A stretch of DNA of 64,000 bases from assembly GCA_002150815.3 (NCBI GenBank), contig NDFF03000011.1:62001-126000 (forward strand), read 5' to 3'. The notes beneath the pieces were generated by a model. The model ran no database searches. It saw only the letters and a list, made by a program, of their open reading frames with translations, and was not told the DNA's origin. Below are positions 22,967 to 32,273 of the stretch, one piece after another (positions within the stretch are counted from its first letter, which is position 1; every line of letters begins with the position of its first letter). The DNA is from Grammothele lineata (Eukaryota > Basidiomycota > Agaricomycetes > Polyporales > Polyporaceae). Both the position numbers and the translations under genes were made by a program.

Positions 22967-25324
22967 ATGCCTGCGTTTGAACCCAGCCGCAGGTTGCTCA
23001 ACCCTCGCTTTGACGGCTACAAATTCCAACCGCTCGACCTCGACGCCGTCGCCTCGCGCCACGCCCTCGCACATCGGCTCTCGCAGACAAATGTATCCGG
23101 TCGCGCCGCACTCTCCTTCCAAGAGGTCCGCAGCCGTGTGCGCCACAATCATCTCACCGTTTGTGGCGGGTACGCGACTCGCGCGGCATATGTCGATGCG
23201 GAACTTAGGGTTGTCGTGATCGATATCGAAGAGGCGAGTCTTACTTCTTTTGTCTGGCGAGACACTCTTGAAATGAGGCTTGGTGGTGTGGTTTCAGCTG
23301 CGTTGTGAGAGTCCCAATGATTATTGTGTTGCAATCGGCAGCTCAGGACATATTGTGGAGGACGATGGCACAGCGAGACGTGGCGGTTAATGCTTGTGTT
23401 TCATGCTACATACACTACAGGGCATGTGCCCGATTGGCATTCTGGATGGAGTTGCAGGACTCGGATCTGTTCACGGCGGTCCACAGTGCATCTTTACAGT
23501 GCGCTAGTTTGTCCACATCTGTTTCAGCATTGGCCTTCGTCTGAGCTACGGATCGCATCAGAAGGGAGTTACACAAGTAGAATGAACCCGATATTCCGCA
23601 CGTTGTAGTATCCATCATTTGTGTCTGGTCAACCGTTGTTTCGAGGTATTGACCTCTGACATCATTTCGGGAAGTAGGTTACACTCCAACCAACCTTCCG
23701 CGTTCTCTGCGAGCTCCCAAGACCCATCCAAACAGACGACGTCGAATTCTTGCAGCGAGAGTACCCCTCTGCTGCATTCCTGGACTCGGAGAACTTACTC
23801 GTCGCCGATGGATATGGGTCACTATATGCGCTCCTTGTGGGCAACACACAACCCACCGCTCATCTCACATCTGTCGAGGTTGCATGCCCGCCCGTGAATG
23901 AAGCTTCACAGCGGACAGTTCCTTTCCGAATTCATCAAGTGGCAAAGTCCGCTGAGGGGATAGTGATAGCAGTCCTCTCGGCGAAGCATTATCCTTCGAA
24001 CCCTCAACCGGTGGTCAAAGGCGCAAAACAGCCTCCGGTGAAGTTTGACGTCTGGGGCGTGCAAATTACTATCCCACTCCACCAGGACCAGACGGCTCAA
24101 TATCCCATGCTCTGGCACCGTCAGGGCACAGATGTGCCTTTCTACACAGCGTACGACTCCTCTCGCGCGTCCTTCGTCCTCGTCGGTAACTCGCCCTATC
24201 TTCCTACGGCCGTAGCGCCTCAACCGACGTATGAACCCTCCCCGGACGAGATAGCACCTATACCTCGCGCTGGCGAGAATCTCGATGGTCCTCCTGCTGC
24301 CCCCACTCTTCAATCCCACGTGCCCAAGCCTCCGCCTTACTCCTGGACACAAACCTCCGACACGCTCACTCTTGCGATCCCGCTCCCTTCCTCGCCACCC
24401 ACGTCCGCAATCAAGGTTGCCATTGCGCCCCGCACCCTCACCGTGCGTGTCGACGCGGCGCCTGACACCCCGCGCTTCACGCTCAAACCGCTCTGGGATG
24501 GTGTTCATGCAGACTCGAGTGTGTGGACGTTTGACCGCGCCGCTGAGCGCCGCTTTGGCGTGCTAACCCTCCACCTCGATAAGGCCCATGAGGGTACTCG
24601 CTGGCCCCAGGTCTTCTCGACGACGCACGCGGGAGAGGGCGAGACCGACGAGGACGTACCCGAGACGCTCGACCCGAGCGAGCTCTACGCGATCCGAGAG
24701 GCACTCGAGAAGTACACTGCCGCGCTCGAAGACGGCGGGGGTCCCGGCGGGGCAGTCCCGAGCCTTGCGGAGGGCGAGCGTGACGATGAGATTGACGTCT
24801 CCGTAGGGGACGAATCGTGTGTCACGTTCGTCCCCGCAGCGGGATCCGGAGAGGACTTCAGGGACGACAGCCCGGTACAAGTGCTCTCAACCCCGTTCCC
24901 CGGAGGCCTAGACGCGGATGTGGTCTCGATCGTTGCGAAGCATGGGGTTGACGGCGCCGGGTTCGTCCTCGAACCCTCGACGGACGCCGCAACCCTTCCC
25001 ATATGGGCCCATCGGTGGACATACTCGGCGCTCGCGTTCGTGCTCGCGTCAAAGCGTGACACACGATTTGTCCACCATGCCGGTGCACGGGCTGTGTTCG
25101 CGTTCGAAAGCGGCGGCGGCGTGGGTGGGCTGGGCGGAAATGTATACGTCTACCGCGGCGTAGGGCCGAAGGAGAATACGGCGAAGCAGACGGTACTTAA
25201 GATCGGCGGTGGCGCCTCAGGGGCGCTGCTTGGAGTCGGGGCTATGATCATGCAGGAGGGGAATAAGACAGTCGTGCTATGTCTATGCGAGGGAGAGTTA
25301 ATCATACTCCACGGCGTCGTATGA
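22967..25324 (+). CDS. NudC domain-containing protein 1 (NUDCD1-like, CS-domain co-chaperone)
   Basis: NUDCD1 proteins carry a p23/CS domain that works with Hsp90 and a beta-propeller-like body. The first exon encodes MPAFEPSRRLLNPRFDGYKFQPLDLD..., matching the conserved LLDPRFEGYKL start, and continues through GGYATRAAYVDAELRVVVIDIEE. The second exon (from 23678) gives VTLQPTFRVLCELPRPIQTDDVEFLQREYPSAAFLDSENLLVADGYGSLYAL. The CS domain lies at about 24340–24620 (YSWTQTSDTLTLAIPLP..IKVAIAPRTLTVRV..LWDGVHADSSVWTFD). The body ends CEGELIILHGVV. The total is about 635 aa, the family's usual size. The only intron would be 23234–23677: 444 bases, unusually long here, with a GC rather than GT donor. 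Its boundaries are uncertain. Confidence 0.82.
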
Positions 25325-25354
25325 GGAGTTTCCAGGTACCCCTGCGGTCTGCCG

Positions 25355-28300
25355 ATGTGTGGTACGCCTGTTAGCGTTCTAACCTTAGAGCCGAGCGCCA
25401 TCGTCTCAGCATATCTATGGATACGACATGCCTCACGTCGCTCGACCTTGACCTTCATTCCTATGGTATTCTCATTCCAAAGTATGCTTGACTGCTCTAT
25501 TCAAATACCCGAGGTAGGTTTTCTAGCCTGTTCTAACATTCCCGTCACGATCCAGACGACAAGAGGAAGTAATACTGAATCCGTGTTTCTCTGGAAGGTT
25601 GCAACTGGACATGATCCAGCGGTTTTCCGGGATCGAAGCAGACGATGCGGCGGACAAAAGGTAGATTTGGTGTCCGTATGTTCGGGAGGGTCAGGTGAAT
25701 CATCCCTTTGCAATACCCCTCCTTCGCTCTTCAGCCTTTCTGAAGTTTTGTTCGGCTCGGTAGGTTCAACAGTCATTCCCTCTCCTTTTGTCACGAAGTC
25801 CGGTAGCCCAACACAAGATTCTCAGATCCCTCTTGCGCCTACGCACAGTTCAGATGGGCTCACGACCCCTCTGATTACTGCAGATAGTTCGAGCACACAT
25901 GTAGCGGTCCAATCACAGTCTCTCCCGCCGCAGTCGTCTTCCCGCGAGCCAAGCCAATCAAACCCCAGGAGTGTTACGGCCCCACGCGTCACGCCATTGG
26001 ACAGGGCCGATCTCGAGTCTTCTTCCAAAATGCCAAGTGTTGCAAGAAGGAGGGTGATGCTTACGCCAGCGTCTCAAGTTCGGCCCAAATGCAACGAGGA
26101 CCCTCCAGAGATACATCCTCCGAATTTGTCGCAAGGATCACTACCCCATTCTGGCGGTGATTCGACCTCCGTGTATTCCAGTCTCCTCCGCATCCTTCCC
26201 GTATCTTCTGAACTCACACTCCCTCCTACCGCCATCGACTTCTCTACTGGGCACATCGACCTCCATGCCCCTTATACGCCCACGAAACGTCGGTACATAT
26301 GCAGCCCTTGTGTTTGGCTTGGCGGGAACCGCGACGCCTGTATTTTATTTGAAGAGAGAAAGAAATCAAAGGATTCCCGTTCCAGCCTGGTACCTGGGCA
26401 CTACATTCAATGGATAATGACTTTCGGGCTCTTGGAGGAGTTAATGTGTTTTGAGATCCCTCCAGAACTCTTGTTACAGTCCACGGAGTATGGGTCAACG
26501 ATCTTCGCTGGGGATAACCTATCCGCTCTGTTCAGAGATTGGCGTTACCGCGTACTCCAAATCTCCGATGTCAGTGCGCAATGGATCAAAGCATGGGCCT
26601 CTCACATCAAATCCCTCCTCAGCTATATGCTGCATCTCTTTTCTGAGGAAATGGGGAGTACTATGACCAAAGCATTCATCAGGGCCGGAGTCAGTATATC
26701 AACAGCTCGCGATATTATCGCAACACTTCGCGAAGTCGTCGCTGCCGTCTTGCGAGTCTATCAGTACTCCGCCTCCTTCTCTGGGATACCACAGCTTCAA
26801 CCGTTCGACTTAGGTCCCCTCCATTGCGGGTCAGATCCTCGGGCCTCGAGGACAAAGGACTTGGGTTGGTGCCCTTTAACCGCGTCCATGATTCGTGATC
26901 TCGCTGGTTACAACGTTCTGGGCTATTTAAATACACAACGACCGTATTTGCGCGGAGGAATAAACGAACACGCGGAATGCACCTCGCACAATTGCAAGGC
27001 CAACAACATCGATGTCACCCTGTACAGAAACACGCACGTCCGCGAGGAATGCTCTTGTACTCACATTGTATTCCCGCTCGACATTGCCAAGCGGCTACTC
27101 TCCTCCGGCGAGGTCCCTGTTGTGATAGCGAGTGGCTCGGCCCTCTCCTTCCGTTCGGGTTCTGAAGGCCCTTACGTTGCGATTTCCCACGTTTGGGCAG
27201 ACGGTCTTGGAAGCAACACGGAAAGAGGGCTTCCCCAGTGTCAGATTGACCGGCTCATCTCACTAGTGCGGTCGCTTATGCCAGGAGCAGCCTTCTGGAT
27301 GGATGCCTTGTGCATACCTGGTGAGAGCGGATTACGAAAGCGGGCGATATCGCTTATGGCGAAGACCTACGAAGATGCGGAAGCTGTGCTAGTTCTCGAT
27401 GCAGGTATCCAGGCCTGTAGTATAGATGCCCCACTGGAAGAACGCCTCCTCCGCGTCGTCACTTCCGGGTGGATGCAGAGGCTATGGACTCTCCAAGAAG
27501 GTGCACTTGCGCGCAAGCTTCACTTCGCTTTCCTGGAAGGCATCATTGACGCCGATGATATGAGCTCGCGGACTGAAGAGATCACCGACCCGTTGATATG
27601 GCCACTCGCGGCGCAAGTCCACCGTCTCAGGAGTGTACGTTACACCCAAACCAAGTTCCTCCCTCAAACCCATGCTTCTCCCAGCACATTTGTACACATG
27701 ACCATCGCTGAAGTCTCTCGTGCACTGGTGTGGAGGGCGACAAGCAAACCCGAGGATGAAACCCTCGCCATTTCACGCCTTGTGGGTGTCGATCCCGAAA
27801 CACTGGTTTACATCGATACACCCGAAGAACGCATGAAGGCGCTACTTGTTTGCGCGAAGACCCTCCCCCCAGATATATTCGGCGCCGCCTCTGCAGGAGG
27901 CACTTTAGTAGACATCCCTGGGTTCCGATGGGCACCTCGGACGCTCATGACCCGGCTTGGTAGCAGCATGGCTGCCCATACCCCGAATTTCCCCGTGGCA
28001 ACCTGTACGCCCTCTGGCCTTCTCGCCGAATACATCATTATCCAGTGCGGGTCTCCCAGACGATGGAAGGGTCACTGGGGGATAGTACTGAAGGGTCCAT
28101 CGTTTCTGTACGAGATGTTTGCGATGAAGGCCGATGGCGGCGAGTTCAACGCGGTCCTAATGGATCGGCTGCCACGCCGAGTAGGCCCGGCGCGTACTGT
28201 GTACTGCGCTCTGGTTTACGCAGAGGGCAAAGATCCAGAAGCACGAGAGGAAGACAGGTATCTTTGTAGATTCGTGTACAGAGGATTGATCACACGCCGG

Positions 28301-28384
28301 TCGAGTCCGGAGGAGGTTACTAAATCGGCACAGCTAGTCGTAGATTCTGCCATCTTGTCGCACTGGAAAGTACGTTTGACCTGA
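25355..28384 (+). CDS. HET-domain (heterokaryon incompatibility) protein
   Basis: HET domains trigger cell death in non-self recognition in filamentous fungi; in basidiomycetes most have unknown roles. A single intronless frame of 1,009 codons holds a Cys/His-rich lead-in (about residues 520–590: EHAECTSHNCKANNIDVTLYRNTHVREECSCTHIVFPLD). The HET core follows at about 600–715: GPYVAISHVWADGLGSN, FWMDALCIP, AISLMAKTYEDAEAVLVLD, GWMQRLWTLQEGALA. The first 300 residues are Ser/Pro-rich and look unlike the family. The frame opens only 31 bases after the NUDCD1 stop, so the true start is probably internal, for example the Met near 26030 (MPSVARRRVMLTP) or near 26416. No effector domain (NACHT, ankyrin) is visible. 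Confidence 0.85.
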   Translation: MCGTPVSVLTLEPSAIVSAYLWIRHASRRSTLTFIPMVFSFQSMLDCSIQIPEVGFLACSNIPVTIQTTRGSNTESVFLWKVATGHDPAVFRDRSRRCGGQKVDLVSVCSGGSGESSLCNTPPSLFSLSEVLFGSVGSTVIPSPFVTKSGSPTQDSQIPLAPTHSSDGLTTPLITADSSSTHVAVQSQSLPPQSSSREPSQSNPRSVTAPRVTPLDRADLESSSKMPSVARRRVMLTPASQVRPKCNEDPPEIHPPNLSQGSLPHSGGDSTSVYSSLLRILPVSSELTLPPTAIDFSTGHIDLHAPYTPTKRRYICSPCVWLGGNRDACILFEERKKSKDSRSSLVPGHYIQWIMTFGLLEELMCFEIPPELLLQSTEYGSTIFAGDNLSALFRDWRYRVLQISDVSAQWIKAWASHIKSLLSYMLHLFSEEMGSTMTKAFIRAGVSISTARDIIATLREVVAAVLRVYQYSASFSGIPQLQPFDLGPLHCGSDPRASRTKDLGWCPLTASMIRDLAGYNVLGYLNTQRPYLRGGINEHAECTSHNCKANNIDVTLYRNTHVREECSCTHIVFPLDIAKRLLSSGEVPVVIASGSALSFRSGSEGPYVAISHVWADGLGSNTERGLPQCQIDRLISLVRSLMPGAAFWMDALCIPGESGLRKRAISLMAKTYEDAEAVLVLDAGIQACSIDAPLEERLLRVVTSGWMQRLWTLQEGALARKLHFAFLEGIIDADDMSSRTEEITDPLIWPLAAQVHRLRSVRYTQTKFLPQTHASPSTFVHMTIAEVSRALVWRATSKPEDETLAISRLVGVDPETLVYIDTPEERMKALLVCAKTLPPDIFGAASAGGTLVDIPGFRWAPRTLMTRLGSSMAAHTPNFPVATCTPSGLLAEYIIIQCGSPRRWKGHWGIVLKGPSFLYEMFAMKADGGEFNAVLMDRLPRRVGPARTVYCALVYAEGKDPEAREEDRYLCRFVYRGLITRRSSPEEVTKSAQLVVDSAILSHWKVRLT

Positions 28385-29223
28385 GATCTAGATACATAAT
28401 CGTAGATGGATAAATAATCCGGCATGTATCATGAGAAGTCGAAGTAATGTACGTAGTTCATCTTCGGACCTCGCGAATAAAGTCGATAACTAGGTATGCT
28501 AGAGGAGGGCTGGCTCAAAGCGTCATGGTGTCTGCATCGACAATGCGGGGCCATGTTCCAGCTATATGTTGTGCGGGGGCGTATGAGACCAGGGAACACA
28601 CACAGGGCTTGTACGGGACCTGAGTGTCTCACGTCAGTATCGGCTGAGTGATACAGGTAGAGACCTACAGCATTTAGACCAAATCAGCCATGCGAATACC
28701 GACAACGACACGCCGGTGCAGAATGTGACGGGAGACTGCAAGAAAGTGATCATGAGAAGGACAAAAGTAGACAAACCATGAAACACACAGACATAAGACA
28801 CGAGCGCAGAAAACACGAAGGATATCAGCTATAGACACACGGTGCACGATAATCAGACGATGACGGAGCATACAGAAAAATAGAGACAGGAATCTGCGGA
28901 CCACCGCGTATGTACATGAAGATGAATCTCGGGTGTATGTGAAGAGACCAGTCCGCAGAGACCACCGAGGATATAGATAGCTGAACGTGGAAGTAAGCCC
29001 AAAGATTGATGCTGTCGACGGCGAGAGACAGAAAAATCGCGAGAGGCTACAGGAGCGAGGAAATCGGAGGCGGTACGTGGCTGACGAATGTGGAGGAAAG
29101 GGGGTAGCGGTTCAAGAGGGGGAGGGGATGGATGCTACAGTAGGATGTCGCGACAGAATACAATCACCATCATCGCCCATGTGGATTAATACAGTGCTAC
29201 ACTAACCGCGGTCTACCAGTGCA
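28385..29223. other. Convergent intergenic region
   Basis: This holds the 3' ends of the HET gene (plus) and the PP2C gene (minus). It is relatively A-rich, with only short frames. Confidence 0.5.
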
Positions 29224-31453
29224 TTACACCTTGAGCGGGCTCTCGCTCGTGTCCATAAGGCCTTCAACTTTGACCGCCCCACTCGGTTCGTCGCCCTGTG
29301 GCAGTGACTTGAGCTGGGCGGGCGTCGAGTCCCCATTCGGAGGGGTCGCCGGCGGAGGGGGCGTCTCACCCCCTCGCGAGCCGAGTTTACTGGATGTTGT
29401 GGACTGGCCGTCGTAAGTGTACGTTGGGGACTCAGGCTCATTCGCGCCCGCCTCGCCATCCGCGTTATGTTCTCCTGTGTGATCGTGATTGAGGACATGG
29501 TCATGGTCGTTGAACTCGCCCATCTCATCCAGCTCCTGCAGCTGATCCCGCAAGCTTTTCGTCATATCCAGTTGAACGCCAGATCCGAATCCGAATCCTG
29601 CGCTCGAGAGGAGCGAGCGCGCGTTGATGCCGTGGTCCATATCGTCATCATCACTATCGTCCTCATCATCTTCATCGGGGTTAGTGTGTAGGATGAGAGA
29701 CCCGTCGCCACCGAGTATGTTTGCGAAGCCGCCAAACAGGGTGGAGCCCTCGCCCACAGGCGTGATCCCGTTTTCCCTGTCCCGCTCCTCGCGTTCTCGA
29801 CGCTCCCGTTGACGCTGCTCATAGCTCTCGCGCTTGACTTTGAACGACATGAGCCGGCTGGTCGAGTACAGCTGTGGCAGCGTTTCTGGTGTTTGGAACC
29901 CGATCTTGTTCTGAACGCGGTCGGTAACCCATTGATACCACTCGTCCTGGGACTTGCCGTGCAAGAGGGCCACAATCATGATGGTCATGTTATCGCACCC
30001 GATCCCCGCGCCAGTGGTAGTGTCGGGAGCGAGACAAAGCTCACAGATCTCCTCGCAGACTTGTGGCAGACGCTTGCCTTGAGAGATCAGTAGTCTGACG
30101 ACATTGACAGCTTGCTGCGAGGACAGGCAATCCCAGATACCTACGGGTCCTCATCAGAGACCGCGTAGACCGCGTAGAACATATTCGGAGGGACGCACCG
30201 TCACAAGCAATAATCAGGAACTCATCCTCCTCGGTGATGTCGTGCTCGATGATTTCGGGATCACATGTGATGATCTGTGCCTCTGGGCTCAGGGAGCTGT
30301 TCTTCTTGTAATCGAAGTCACCGAGAGCACGAGCAAGAGCGAGGTTGCCTGTGCCAACGATTAAAGGTGAGAGAACGGCACTAATGGAGCCACGAACCAT
30401 TCACGCGACCGTACTCGATGTAACCTCCAGCAGCCACAATCCGGTTCTTTTCCTCTATAGGCGAATATAAGCATAGGACGGACCGTCAAACAGTGCGTAT
30501 ACGTACTCTCGTTCTGAGGCTTGTGGTCGAAACTCAGTGGCTTCGCCTCACCCTTGACGCTGATCACGGATCGCGAGTCGCCGGCATTCGCCTTGGGCGA
30601 AAATCAAAGAGTGGGCAGAGCGCATATAGAGCATTTATGAGATTTACGCACCACATAAACCCTGTTACCGTTCGTCACCAGAGCCGCGACCGCTGTGCAT
30701 CCCGATGGGTCGCGAGTGAACTCGGGACCTACGAGGAATAAGTCCCATCGGAGAGATGACTTAGATCAGGCATTGGCGGGGAGAGCGGGGAGTAACGACA
30801 GGGACGCACTAGACCGCATATCCGCATCCGTGCCGAGGAAAGCATTCTTTAGGGCAAGAGCATATTCTTTCTTCTGAAAGGCCTCATCCTGGACTAAGCG
30901 CTTGTGGACATGTTGGCCGGCATATTTGGCCACCGCAGATCCTGTTGGAAACGGGTGATGATAAGGGGCGGAGAACATGCTGAAAAGTAGCCGGGGTGCA
31001 CGTACCACCGTGTCCGTCGTAGACCGCAAAGAAGGTGTTGGGGTCAGCCGAGTCTTCCTCGAGGTTCAACACGGCCGTGTGTGCGTCTTCCATAGCTGGG
31101 GGCCGATAGAGTTAAAGATTTCGTTTTGGGGGAGATGGCCACGACCACGTCCACCCGATAATTGTGCGGGCAGCGTGGTTATATGGGGGGACATAATGCA
31201 ACGGGCGACTCATGAAACGAGAGACTTACTGATCCTCCATCCTTGCATTTCCGACACACCATAATGATACTTCTCGTTTGCACCCTGCTCAGTCCTCTTG
31301 TCCGTAGCTAGTAGTCAGAGTCAGTGGTTAAGACTCGTACACCTGAAGAAAGGCGTGGATGTAAGCGTACCCGGTATAGAGAGGGTTTGACCCTGTGTTT
31401 CGCGGCGGATGAGCGTGCCGCTGCCGGAATGCGTAAAATCAATCACGCACCAT
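29224..31453 (-). CDS. PP2C-type Ser/Thr protein phosphatase (Ptc2/Ptc3-like)
   Basis: The enzyme is a Mg/Mn-dependent phosphatase that dampens stress MAPK and checkpoint signalling. The spliced minus-strand product reads MGQTLSIPATDKRTEQGANEKYHYGVSEMQGWRI-MEDAHTAVLNLEED, FFAVYDGHGG, then GTGNLALARALGDFDYKKN, CDPEIIEHDITEEDEFLIIACDG, and GAGIGCDNMTIMIVALL. The metal-binding acidic residues (MED, DGHGG, CDG, CDN) are all present. Gly2 after the start Met could be N-myristoylated, as in related phosphatases. The long acidic, disordered C-terminus (about 29224–29830) is usual for this subfamily. The ATG at 31451–31453 is followed at once by an intron (31393–31450), and exon 2 (31371–31392) has only 22 bases. 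The total is about 550 aa. Confidence 0.9.
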
Positions 31454-32273
31454 CTTTCAACGTCGTGAGGGGCGTGTGGGGCGTGGCCGCTGGCTCGTGG
31501 GGATCGCGGGTGCGGCAGGTGCGACGGCGGGGAAGAAAAAGGTGCAGAGGCAGGCAGGGGTGAGGTCGTGTGGTGTCTCGAGTCAAGGATCTGTTGACGG
31601 CTGTTTGCGGAGCAAAATCTCTGCCAGTCGCGGGTGGTGAGTCCCCGATTAGGCACCCTCCCCGCGACCCCACGCTCCGTTTCAAGCCCAGATAAGAGCC
31701 GTGCCACAACCATTTCATTCTCGAAATTAAGCCTGTCCAACGGTCGACCCATCTCCTCGGCCACAATGCCTCGCTCTATCCGACATACAGATACAGGTCT
31801 CGTACATGCGTCTATTCGTGTCACGGATATACCAATAACATTATGTATATAGTCCGATGCAGATCCGCTCTAGACTCGGCGTTCCCTCGATTGTCTCTTC
31901 TTCTCCCGGTACCTCCGCGCAGATTCAAATCTGGCGTTTCCCCGCATCGCCCAAGGTCAAGAACGACAACGACGAGAATGCGTCTCCCAGCGCGAACGCT
32001 CTGCTCTCGCACAGTTCGCACAGCCCGCTGGCGTCGAACACAGATGCCCGTCAACGTCAACATCGGCTGGGTCAGCAGATGGCCAGGGCCTAGAACAACG
32101 CGAGCGTTCGCTAACTGCGTGTCGCCGGATGCAACCAACAGAACCGGCGGCGGGAGCGCTGCGCTCCGACTGCCAGCAGGCTGCCGTGGAAGGCCGCGCG
32201 TCGCAGCGGCGAAGCTAGGGTTTGCCGACAGCGTGGCCCTGCAAACTCCGCACGTGGTCCGACGCGCTCGCGT
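31454..32273. other. Intergenic between PP2C and the Scm3-like gene
   Basis: This holds the PP2C promoter and the Scm3-like 3' end (both minus). A plus-strand frame at 31857–32093 has no recognisable features. Confidence 0.45.

Noticed and set aside
31321..31824. Long minus-strand frame that would extend PP2C upstream
   Set aside because: The conserved MGQTLS start is explained better by the ATG at 31453 and an intron; the extension is low-complexity.
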